A stretch of DNA of 64,000 nt from Micromonospora ureilytica (GTDB lineage Bacteria; Actinomycetota; Actinomycetes; Mycobacteriales; Micromonosporaceae): the NCBI RefSeq assembly GCF_015751765.1, contig NZ_JADOTX010000001.1, forward strand, positions 4,092,001 through 4,156,000, read 5' to 3'. The notes under the pieces are model-generated. The model was given only the letters and a program-made list of their open reading frames with translations. It searched no databases and was not told the DNA's origin. This document shows positions 18,960 through 26,850 of this stretch, piece by piece. The translations under genes and the position numbers were made by a program. Each line of letters begins with the position of its first letter. Position 1 is the stretch's first letter.

Positions 18960-19003
18960 TAACCCGTCGCGGCGTGTCCGGGGTGCCGGGCAGGATGCGC
19001 GGC

Positions 19004-19525
19004 ATGACGTGGACCGCACCGGAGATCACCCGGACCCCCGAACCGTACGTCGGCGACGAGCGCACCATGCTCGACGGCTGGCTCGACTACCACCGACAGA
19101 CACTGCTGCTCAAGTGCGCCGGCCTGACCGAGGAGCAGTTGCGGACACCCAGCGTGGAACCGTCCGGGCTGACGCTGCTCGGCCTGGTCCGACACCTGGC
19201 CGAGGTCGAGGCCTGGTGGTTCCGGGAGAACTTCGCCGGCGAGCCTGTCGACTACCCGTACTTCACCCCGGAGACCCCGGACGCCGACCACGACGTCAGC
19301 GCCGCCGACGCCGAGGCGGACTTCGCCATCTTCCACCGCGAGGTGGCGCTGGCCCGGGAGGCCGCCGCCGGCCACTCGCTCGACGAGACGTTCACCGAGG
19401 TCGGCGCGAAGAAGCGCACCTTCAACCTGCGCTGGGTGTACGTGCACATGATCGAGGAGTACGCCCGGCACAACGGGCACGCCGACCTGATCCGGGAACG
19501 CATCGACGGCGTCACCGGCGAGTGA
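19004..19525 (+). CDS. DinB-family protein (DUF664)
   Basis: 173 aa from ATG 19004 (MTWTAPEITRTPEP; another ATG at 18995). Four-helix DinB/YfiT-like fold with conserved histidines for metal binding: LVRHLAEVEAWWF, VHMIEEYARHNGHADLIRE. Members are thiol-dependent enzymes or metal hydrolases; in mycothiol-producing actinobacteria a mycothiol-dependent role is possible but not shown. It converges on the HAD gene with only 7 bp between the stops. Confidence 0.85.
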   Translation: MTWTAPEITRTPEPYVGDERTMLDGWLDYHRQTLLLKCAGLTEEQLRTPSVEPSGLTLLGLVRHLAEVEAWWFRENFAGEPVDYPYFTPETPDADHDVSAADAEADFAIFHREVALAREAAAGHSLDETFTEVGAKKRTFNLRWVYVHMIEEYARHNGHADLIRERIDGVTGE

Positions 19526-19532
19526 CAGGCGC

Positions 19533-20153
19533 TCAGTAGTTCAGGGCGGCCCGCAGGTAACGGAGGTCGGCGTGGCCGCCCCAGCGGTGCGCCGACAGCC
19601 CGGCGGCGCGGGCACCCCGCACGGCCCAGTCCTCGTCGTCGACGAAGAGGACCCGGGCCGGCGGGGTGGCCAGGGCCACGCAGGCGGCCTGGAAGTATTC
19701 CGGGGCGGGCTTGTGCACGCCGACCGTCGAGGAGTTGACCACCACGTCCAGCTCGCCGACCAGGCCGAGGGCGGCCAGGTCGGCGTCGAGCAGGTCGGTG
19801 GCGTTGGTGCCCAGACCGACAGTGATCCCGGCCGCGCGCGCCTCCCGGACGAAGTCGAGCACCTCGGTGTCCACCTCACCCCGGTAGCGCTGCCACTGCT
19901 CCACCGCCGCGCGGGCCCGGTCCGGGCCGCCGGCCGGCTCGGCGAGCGCGTCGGCCACGCTGCTCACCCACTCGGCGTGGCTGACCTGGCCGGTGAGCAC
20001 CGGCTGAAGCCGGCCCCACTGCATGGCGATCTCGCCGAGCACCCCCTCGGACAGGCCGTACTCCCGCTCGACACCGGCAGCCACCGCCGGATCCCACCGG
20101 CGCAGTACGCCGTCGAAGTCCAGCAGGAGCGCCGTCGCGCGTTCCCGAGCCAC
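19533..20153 (-). CDS. HAD-superfamily hydrolase
   Basis: 206 aa from GTG 20153, overlapping the last base of the smc stop codon. HAD motifs: DFDGVLRRWD (nucleophile D12), LGTNATD (motif II Thr), KPAPEYF (motif III Lys) and VDDEDWAVRGA (motif IV). The alpha-helical cap between motifs I and II fits subfamily IA phosphatases. Substrate unknown. Coupling to smc is probably only transcriptional. Confidence 0.88.
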   Translation of the reverse strand: MARERATALLLDFDGVLRRWDPAVAAGVEREYGLSEGVLGEIAMQWGRLQPVLTGQVSHAEWVSSVADALAEPAGGPDRARAAVEQWQRYRGEVDTEVLDFVREARAAGITVGLGTNATDLLDADLAALGLVGELDVVVNSSTVGVHKPAPEYFQAACVALATPPARVLFVDDEDWAVRGARAAGLSAHRWGGHADLRYLRAALNY

Positions 20154-23100
20154 TACCCGTTCTCCTCGCCGCGGCCGTGCCGCTGGTCGTCCTCGTCGGC
20201 CCGGTTGAGCCGTTGGCTGATCACCTGGGTGACCCCGCTGCGCATGGTCACGCCGTAGAGCGCGTCGGCGATCTCCATCGTCCGCTTCTGGTGCGTGATG
20301 ACGATCAGCTGGCTCTTCTCGCGCAACTGTGCCAGCAACAGGATCAGCCGGCCCAGGTTGACGTCGTCCAGGGCCGCCTCCACCTCGTCCATGATGTAGA
20401 ACGGGCTGGGTCGGGCACGGAAGATCGCCACCAGCATGGCCACCGCGGTCAGCGACCGCTCGCCACCGGAGAGCAGCGACAGCCGCTTGATCTTCTTGCC
20501 CGGTGGGCGGGCCTCCACCTCGACACCTGTGGTGAGCAGGTCGTCCGGTTCGGTGAGGATGAGCCGCCCCTCGCCGCCGGGGAACAACACCGTGAACACC
20601 TGCTCGAACTCCCGGGCGGTGTCCTCGAAGGCGCTGGCGAAGACCTCCAGGATCCGCTCGTCCACGTCCTTGACCACGGTGAGCAGGTCCCGACGGGTGG
20701 CCTTGAGGTCCTCCAACTGCTCGGAGAGGAACTTGAAACGCTCCTCCAGCGCGGCGAACTCCTCCAGCGCGAGCGGGTTGACCTTGCCGAGCAGGGTGAG
20801 TTCACGTTCCGCCTTCGCGGCCCGCTTCTCCTGCACCGGCCGCTCGTAACGCACCGGCTCGGGCACCGGCAGACCGTCACGTTCGGCCGCCGCGACGTCG
20901 ACAGGGGTCGGCGGAACGGGCTGAGCCGGGCCGTACTCGGCCACCAGCGTCTCCACGTCCAGCCCGAAGTCCTCGGCGGCCTTCGCCTCCAACTGCTCGA
21001 TGCGCAGCCGCTGCTCCGCGCGGGCCACCTCGTCGCGGTGCACCTGGCTGGTCAGCCGCTCCAGCTCGGCACCGAGCCGCTTGGCTGCCCCGCGTACCTC
21101 CTGAAGCTCTGCCTCCCGCGCGGCGCGCTCCAGGGCGACCGCGTCGCGGTGCTCCTCGGCCGTCGCGATCGAGGTGGTCAACCGGGTCAGCGCCTCCCGG
21201 GCGCCACCGGCGACGGACCGGGCGATGCCCGCGCCTCGGGCGCGGGCGGCCCGCCGGGCCGCCGCGCGCTCCCGGGCGGCCCGCTCCGCGGTGGCCTGCC
21301 GGGCGAGCGAGTCGGCGCGGCCGGCGATCGAGGAGACCCGCTCCTCGGCGGTACGCACGGCGAGCCGGACCTCCATCTCGTTCTGCCGGGCCTGCGGCAC
21401 CATCGCCGCCAGTTGGTCCCGTTCCTCGGTGGACGGCTCGGCGTCGACCGGGGTCTCCTCGGCCAACCGCAGCCGCTCCTCCAGCTCGGCGAGGGCGGTG
21501 AGGTCGCGTTGCCGGGCAGCCTCGGCGCGGGAGCGGGAGTCGCCGAGCCGGTCCGTCTCGGCCTTCGCGGACCGGGCCGCCGCGCCCAGCTCGGCCAGCC
21601 GGCGAGAGGCGGCGTTGCGGTGGCTCTCCGCTTCGCGCTTCTCGGCGGCGGCGTGCTGCACGGTCTCCTTGGCGGCGGCCACCTCGGCGCGCGCCTCGAC
21701 CAACTGATCACGTAGCTCCAGGCCGGCGCGTTCGGCGGTGAGCCGGTTGGCGCGGGCCTCCTCGACGGCGGCCTGCACCTCGATGTAGCTGGGAGCCTTG
21801 GCCGACCCGCCCGCCGCCGCGTACGCCCCGACCACGTCACCGTCGGGGGTGACCGCCCGCAGCTCGGGGTTGCTGGCGACCAGCTCGGCGGCGGCGGCGA
21901 GATCATCGACGAGCGCCACGTCCCGCAGGGCCCTGTGCACCGCCGGCCGCAGCTCGGCGCCGCACTCCACCAGGTCGGGCGCCCACCGGGCGTCGTCCGG
22001 CAGCTTCGGGCGCAGCGCGTCCGCGGAGCCGGTCATGCCGGGCCCCGCCGGGCTGCCGACCAGCAGGCCGGCCCGGCCGGCGTCGGAGATCTTCAGCAGC
22101 CGCATCGCCTCGACGGCCTCGTCCACCCCGCTGACGGCGACCGCGTCGGCGAGGCCGCCGAGCGCGGCGGCCAGCGCGGCCTCGTGGCCCGGCGCGACGG
22201 TGAGCAGCCCGGCGAGGCTGCCGAGCAGGCCGGGGACGTCCCCGGCGCGGGCGAGCAGCGCCCCGGCGCCGTCCTTGCGGCGCAGCCCCAGGGCGAGCGC
22301 CTCCTCGCGGGCCTTCCAGGTAGCGGCGTCCTTCTCCGCCGCCCGCTCGGCGTCGGCCAGCGATCGGACGGTGGCCTGGGCCCGTTCCTGCACGGCGACC
22401 GCTTCGTCGTGCCGGGCGTCCAGGTCCGCGTTGTCCCGGTCGGCCTCGGTGGACTGGGCGGCGACCGCGTCCAGGTCGGCCTGCGCCTGCTCGGCGCGGC
22501 CCAGCGCGTCGGCGTGCGCGATCGCGAGGCGTTCGATCTCCTCGCCGGCGCTTGTGGTTCGGGCCCGGGCGGAGTTGACCTGCCCGGTGAGCCGGGCCAT
22601 CCCCTCCCGCCGGTCGGCGATGGCCTTGGCCGCGGCGACCAGTTCGCGCTCGGCGGCGGCCAGCTGCCGCTCCAGCTCCTGCCGGCGCTCGACCGCCTCG
22701 GCCAGTCGGATCTGGTCGTCGGTGAGCGCGCCGCGTAGCTCCTCCTCCTGCTCGCGGACGCGTTCCGCCTCGGCCTCCAGCTGCTCCGGGTCCCGGCCGG
22801 GTCGCTCGTCGTCGCCGGTGGCGCTGAGGTGCCGGAGCCGTTCCCGGGCCAACTGCTCGATCGAGCGGAAGCGTTCCTGGAGGGCGGACAGCTTGTACCA
22901 GGTGTCCTGGGCGGCGGCGAGCAGCGGCGCGTCCTCCGCGAGGGCGGCCTCCAACTCGCCGAGCCGGCCCTGCACCTCGGCGTGCTCACCCTCGATCTGC
23001 TCGCGCCGCTCACGCAGCGCGGTCTCGTCGGCGATCTCCCGGTCGAGGGTGGTCCGCAGGGTGGCCAGGTCGTCGGCGAGCAGGCGCAACCGGGCGTCGC

Positions 23101-23767
23101 GCAGGTTGGCCTGGATGGCGGCGGCCCGTCGGGCCACCTCGGCCTGCCGGCCCAGCGGCTTGAGCTGACGGCGCAGCTCGGCCGTGAGGTCGGTCAAGCG
23201 ATTGAGGTTCACCTGCATCGCGTCGAGCTTGCGCAGCGCCTTTTCCTTGCGCTTGCGGTGCTTGAGGACGCCGGCCGCCTCCTCGATGAACGCCCGGCGG
23301 TCCTCCGGCTTGGCGTGCAGCATCCCGTCGAGGCGGCCCTGCCCGACGATGATGTGCATCTCCCGGCCGATGCCGGAGTCGGACAGCAGCTCCTGGATGT
23401 CGAGCAACCGGCAGGTGTTGCCGTTGATCTCGTACTCGCTCTCGCCGGAGCGGAACATCCGGCGGGTGATGGAGACCTCGGTGTACTCGATCGGCAGCGC
23501 GCCGTCGGTGTTGTCGATGGTGAGGGTGACCTCGGCGCGACCCAGCGGCGCCCGGCCGGCGGTGCCGGCGAAGATGACGTCCTCCATCTTGCCGCCACGC
23601 AGGGCCTTGGCGCCCTGCTCGCCGAGGACCCAGGCGATGGCGTCGACGACGTTGGACTTGCCCGAGCCGTTCGGGCCCACCACACAGGTGATCCCCGGCT
23701 CCAGCTTCAACGTCGTGGCGGAGGCGAAGGACTTGAACCCCTTCACCGTCAGGCTCTTGAGATACAC
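20153..23767 (-). CDS. smc: Chromosome segregation protein SMC
   Basis: Condensin ATPase that extrudes DNA loops and helps separate origins. 1204 aa, standard length. Walker A GPNGSGKSN at about 32-40, long coiled coil rich in Glu/Arg/Ala, hinge near 510-670 (glycine-rich, VVGAYAAAGGSAKAPS), second coil, then the ABC signature LSGGERSLTA and Walker B FYIMDEVEAALDD. Start ATG 23767 gives the usual MYLKSLTVKGFKSFAS. scpA and scpB are not nearby, as expected in this group. Confidence 0.98.
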   Translation of the reverse strand: MYLKSLTVKGFKSFASATTLKLEPGITCVVGPNGSGKSNVVDAIAWVLGEQGAKALRGGKMEDVIFAGTAGRAPLGRAEVTLTIDNTDGALPIEYTEVSITRRMFRSGESEYEINGNTCRLLDIQELLSDSGIGREMHIIVGQGRLDGMLHAKPEDRRAFIEEAAGVLKHRKRKEKALRKLDAMQVNLNRLTDLTAELRRQLKPLGRQAEVARRAAAIQANLRDARLRLLADDLATLRTTLDREIADETALRERREQIEGEHAEVQGRLGELEAALAEDAPLLAAAQDTWYKLSALQERFRSIEQLARERLRHLSATGDDERPGRDPEQLEAEAERVREQEEELRGALTDDQIRLAEAVERRQELERQLAAAERELVAAAKAIADRREGMARLTGQVNSARARTTSAGEEIERLAIAHADALGRAEQAQADLDAVAAQSTEADRDNADLDARHDEAVAVQERAQATVRSLADAERAAEKDAATWKAREEALALGLRRKDGAGALLARAGDVPGLLGSLAGLLTVAPGHEAALAAALGGLADAVAVSGVDEAVEAMRLLKISDAGRAGLLVGSPAGPGMTGSADALRPKLPDDARWAPDLVECGAELRPAVHRALRDVALVDDLAAAAELVASNPELRAVTPDGDVVGAYAAAGGSAKAPSYIEVQAAVEEARANRLTAERAGLELRDQLVEARAEVAAAKETVQHAAAEKREAESHRNAASRRLAELGAAARSAKAETDRLGDSRSRAEAARQRDLTALAELEERLRLAEETPVDAEPSTEERDQLAAMVPQARQNEMEVRLAVRTAEERVSSIAGRADSLARQATAERAARERAAARRAARARGAGIARSVAGGAREALTRLTTSIATAEEHRDAVALERAAREAELQEVRGAAKRLGAELERLTSQVHRDEVARAEQRLRIEQLEAKAAEDFGLDVETLVAEYGPAQPVPPTPVDVAAAERDGLPVPEPVRYERPVQEKRAAKAERELTLLGKVNPLALEEFAALEERFKFLSEQLEDLKATRRDLLTVVKDVDERILEVFASAFEDTAREFEQVFTVLFPGGEGRLILTEPDDLLTTGVEVEARPPGKKIKRLSLLSGGERSLTAVAMLVAIFRARPSPFYIMDEVEAALDDVNLGRLILLLAQLREKSQLIVITHQKRTMEIADALYGVTMRSGVTQVISQRLNRADEDDQRHGRGEENG

Positions 23768-24114
23768 CTACTCGATCCTCGTCCGGTGGCCGCCGTACCG
23801 TCGCCGGCTGTGGGGACCTGGGTGAACTCGCAGACTAACCCGGCGGTGGGAGTGGGCCGGCACGCGACCCGCCCCAGGTCGCGTCGACAGTGGGCGCGCT
23901 GTCGTTCCGCCGACCGCGAGAAAGACAAGCGCCTTTCATGATCGGCTTATCCGGCGACGCGCTTTCGGTAACTGCGCGGCGCGCTTCCCGCACGATCGGC
24001 CACAAGATCACGAATCGTCGGCGCCGAAAGGTACCGGACAGTGTTACGCGCCGGCACAGACGTGTCGGCGCGCATTTTGCGATGGTGCGATTCAGTTTTT
24101 TTACGACCTGGAGA
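23768..24114. other. Intergenic region between the coiled-coil gene and smc
   Basis: 347 bp with no convincing gene. It must contain the smc promoter, but I see no clear -35/-10 pair. It is less GC-rich than its surroundings around 23920-24110, and I found no palindrome in it. Confidence 0.5.
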
Positions 24115-24309
24115 TCAGGTCAGCGCCGGCTCGGCCAGACGGAGCAGATCGTCCGCCTCCGCCGCAGCCGCCGCGAGCCGATCATTGTCGGCACGCAGCC
24201 GCGTGATCTCGAACTCCAGTGCCTGGACCCTGGAACGCAGTCGGGTGACCTCGTCGAGCAGACGCCGGTCGGGCGCTGCACCTACGTGGCCGTAGAGGGC
24301 CTTCGCCAT
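24115..24309 (-). CDS. Small coiled-coil protein of unknown function
   Basis: 64 aa from ATG 24309, with AAGGAGT as ribosome site 6 bp upstream; an in-frame start at 24348 would bypass it. The sequence starts MAKALYGHVGAAPDRRLLDE and continues as a heptad-like leucine/arginine pattern to the end. Short proteins with this MAKAL-GHVG start and a coiled-coil tail recur in actinobacteria, as far as I recall, but have no known role. A good promoter lies about 115 bp upstream. Confidence 0.75.
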   Translation of the reverse strand: MAKALYGHVGAAPDRRLLDEVTRLRSRVQALEFEITRLRADNDRLAAAAAEADDLLRLAEPALT

Positions 24310-24422
24310 GCTGACTCCTTGATATGCGCTGCCGGAAAGGCCGGCCAACGCGCGCCCATTTGTACGCGGCTGTCATTCCAGGCTGTATCTGGGCATGACC
24401 GGGCGCGACTGGCGACACCTAT

Positions 24423-24452
24423 ATATTGAGCCGCAAACCCCTCCTTCGTCAA
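24423..24452 (-). promoter_or_regulatory. Promoter for the small coiled-coil gene
   Basis: On the minus strand: TTGACG (24452-24447), 18-bp spacer, CAATAT (24428-24423). The predicted start near 24415 leaves a leader of about 105 nt before ATG 24309. Confidence 0.5.
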
Positions 24453-24681
24453 GTTCTCGCAGGCCGTAGATCATCTCCACGTCGACCTGTCCACTTGTCG
24501 GGGGGGCTGCCGCAAGGCACGGACACTCTCTGTCCGGACGCCTTTACTGTACGCCCGGATCTGCGGAAGTCCGCACCCTGGCGTCCGACTTCCCCTTAAC
24601 TCTTTCTTAGCCACGTTGCCGCAGGTCTTGGGCGCGCCGTAGCGTCAGCCCGGCCCGCAACCGACCCCTGGAGGCATAGGC
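24453..24681. other. Spacer upstream of the CAP-domain gene
   Basis: With the leader at 24310-24422 this makes a 372-bp gene-free region. It holds a short hairpin CGGACA-n5-TGTCCG (24520-24536) and an AT-richer patch around 24540-24605. I saw no riboswitch-like fold. Confidence 0.4.
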
Positions 24682-25842
24682 GTGTACGGCTGGACCGATC
24701 CGATGGACCCGAACGGCGCCCCCCGGCGCGCCGAGGGACCGACCGACGAGCCGGCCTGGCTGCATGACCGCCCGGAGCCCCGCTCGGCATACCTGTTCGG
24801 CGACGAGCCCGGTCAGCCGGGCGACGAGTGGCACCGGGAACAGCCCACCGGCGGCCTCCAGTCGGAACCGGCGACCCCCGCCGAGCCGGCCGACGCCCAC
24901 ACCGCAGCCTGGCCGGCGTACCAGCCGGAAGGCGAGGCCGGCGGCTGGGGCGACAGCCGCCCGGCGCAGGACAGCACCGGCCGGCGCGCCGAGACGCCCG
25001 GTGGCTGGCACACCGACACCGACCCGGAGACCACCGACGGCTGGCGCGGCGCCGCCGAGACCGGGCGGTCCGGCGAGGGACGGCACCGCTCCCCACGCCG
25101 CTGGCGCCGGCCGCTGATGATCGGGGGCGCGGCCGCGGCCGCCACCCTCGTGGTGAGCTTCGGCGTCGGCGCGCTCACCCTGCCCGGCGGTGACGACGGT
25201 GCCGCCCAGCCGACGGCCGTCGACGACTCCTTCGCCGCGTCGGCCGTGCCGACCGACGAGCCGGTGCTGGACACCCTCGCCGCGCCCTCGGAGTCCGCCG
25301 TCCCCAGCCCGGCGTCCCCGAGCCCGTCGCCGAGCAAGGTCATCAAGCCCACGCCGGCGTCGTCGCGGAGCACCGCCGCCTCGCGCCGCAGCGTCGAGCG
25401 CAGCAGCGCGCCCAGCAACACCGGCAGCTCCACCGGTTCCAACGGCTCCAGCGGCTCCGTCAGCGCCCAGGCCCAGGAGGTGGTGGACCTGGTCAACGCC
25501 GAGCGGGCCAAGGCCGGCTGCAAGGCGCTGAGCATCGACGACAAGCTGATGACGGCCGCCCAGCGGCACAGCCAGGACCAGGCCGACCACCAGAACATGT
25601 CACACACCGGCAGCGACGGCAGCAACGCCGGCACCCGGCTGGACCGGGCCGGCTACACCTGGCGCACGTACGGCGAGAACGTGGCCTGGAACCAGAAGAA
25701 CCCGGCCGCGGTGATGGACGCCTGGATGAACAGCTCCGGCCACCGGGCCAACATCCTGAACTGCGCGTTCACCGAGATCGGCGTCGGCATCGCCAACAGC
25801 AACGGACCGTACTGGACGCAGGTCTTCGCGGCGCCGCGCTGA
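24682..25842 (+). CDS. Membrane-anchored CAP-domain protein
   Basis: 386 aa from GTG 24682 with GGAGGC upstream. Acidic, proline/glycine-rich cytoplasmic region (1-140), basic stretch RHRSPRRWRR, one membrane helix (about 145-167), a Ser/Pro/Thr-rich extracellular linker (200-260) and a C-terminal CAP/SCP-like domain (265-386). The CAP signatures are YGENVAWNQ and GHRANILNCAFTEIGVGI, with the conserved His in HRANI and MSHTGSDG. Bacterial CAP proteins are extracellular with mostly unknown function; the layout suggests it faces the cell wall. Confidence 0.88.
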   Translation: MYGWTDPMDPNGAPRRAEGPTDEPAWLHDRPEPRSAYLFGDEPGQPGDEWHREQPTGGLQSEPATPAEPADAHTAAWPAYQPEGEAGGWGDSRPAQDSTGRRAETPGGWHTDTDPETTDGWRGAAETGRSGEGRHRSPRRWRRPLMIGGAAAAATLVVSFGVGALTLPGGDDGAAQPTAVDDSFAASAVPTDEPVLDTLAAPSESAVPSPASPSPSPSKVIKPTPASSRSTAASRRSVERSSAPSNTGSSTGSNGSSGSVSAQAQEVVDLVNAERAKAGCKALSIDDKLMTAAQRHSQDQADHQNMSHTGSDGSNAGTRLDRAGYTWRTYGENVAWNQKNPAAVMDAWMNSSGHRANILNCAFTEIGVGIANSNGPYWTQVFAAPR

Positions 25843-25959
25843 CCGCGCGTCGTTCCCGCCCCCGCGCTCGTTTGACCCGGTGAGGTACGTCGGGCCGGAG
25901 CGTGGGGGCCGCGTACCGGTGCGGGCGGCGACCGGCCGCCCGGGACCCGGGAGCTGCCG

Positions 25960-26802
25960 ATGCGGATCCGGCCGCGGCGACGCGTCGCCGTACGCCCGCT
26001 GCGCCGCGTCCTGTCCGCCGGCGTCGCTCTCGCGTTGGTGGTGCCGGCATACGGGTGTCGGCCCGCGCTGACCCCGCCGGGGGCGCCCACCACCTGGCCG
26101 ACGGAACAGGCCCGGCACTGGCAGTGGCAGTGGCAGCTCAGCGGCCCGCTCGACCCGGCGGTGGACGCCGAGGTCTTCCTGCTCGACCCGGTGGCCACCA
26201 CCGCCGCGCAGACCGCCGAGCTGCGCTCCCGGGACCGCAGGTTGATCTGCCAGGTGAACGTGGGGTCGGTCCGCTCCGCCGACCCGGACGCCAGCCGGTT
26301 TCCGGAGATCGTCCGGGGTACGGCCGGGCGTCGACCCGACAGCCGGTGGCTGGACGTCCGGAGTTGGGACGCGCTCCGGCCGGTGCTGGCCGACCGGTTC
26401 CGGCTCTGCCGGGGCAAGGGCTTCGGCGCGGTGGCGCTCTTCGACGCCGACGGGTACGCGGCGCGCACCGGCTTCCCGCTCGACTTCGACGACCAGCTGC
26501 TGTTCAACCGCCGGCTGGCCGAGCTGGCCCGCTCGCTGAGCCTCTCCCCCGGGCTGGCCAACGACGTGCCGCAGCTCGCCGCGCTGGCCCCGGATTTCGA
26601 CTTCGCGGTCAACGAGGAGTGCGTCCGGCTGGCCCTGTGCGCCAAGCTGCTGCCGTTCGGCGACGCCGGCAAGCCGGTCTTCCACGTCGAGTACACCGGC
26701 TCGACCGACGACTTCTGTGTCACCACAGTCGGCTACGGCTTCGCGTCGATCCGCAAGGACCGCACCCTGGACGCCCCCCGAGAAGCCTGCCCCCTCCCCT
26801 GA
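25960..26802 (+). CDS. Secreted lipoprotein, GH114 (endo-polygalactosaminidase-like)
   Basis: 280 aa. Lipoprotein signal with arginine-rich n-region and lipobox VPAYGC (Cys33). The rest follows the GH114/DUF297 pattern: WQWQLSGPLD, EVFLLDP, LICQVNVGSVR, GRRPDSRWLDVRSW, GKGFGAVALFDADGY, GFPLDFDDQLLFNRRLAELA and DFDFAVNEECVRL. Known members cut alpha-1,4-galactosaminogalactan-type polymers. Several conserved spots differ from how I remember the family (FDADGY where DNVDGY is usual; LANDV where LKND is usual), so activity is uncertain. Cell-surface location is the safer inference. Confidence 0.75.
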   Translation: MRIRPRRRVAVRPLRRVLSAGVALALVVPAYGCRPALTPPGAPTTWPTEQARHWQWQWQLSGPLDPAVDAEVFLLDPVATTAAQTAELRSRDRRLICQVNVGSVRSADPDASRFPEIVRGTAGRRPDSRWLDVRSWDALRPVLADRFRLCRGKGFGAVALFDADGYAARTGFPLDFDDQLLFNRRLAELARSLSLSPGLANDVPQLAALAPDFDFAVNEECVRLALCAKLLPFGDAGKPVFHVEYTGSTDDFCVTTVGYGFASIRKDRTLDAPREACPLP

Positions 26803-26806
26803 CCAA

Positions 26807-26840
26807 CCCGCCCCGCCCCCGATCGGCGGGGCGGGGCGGG
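26807..26840. terminator. Bidirectional GC hairpin between convergent genes
   Basis: C-rich arm CCCGCCCCGCCCCC, central GATC, G-rich arm GGCGGGGCGGGGCGGG, between the stops at 26802 (+) and 26851 (-). It looks like the C-rich/G-rich flanks of the palindromic elements without the inner element. Confidence 0.65.
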
Positions 26841-26850
26841 AGTGCGGTGG

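Noticed and set aside
16374..19019. An 881-codon minus-strand frame opposite the MarR and MFS genes
   Set aside because: Low-complexity shadow frame without motifs; the plus-strand genes are certain.
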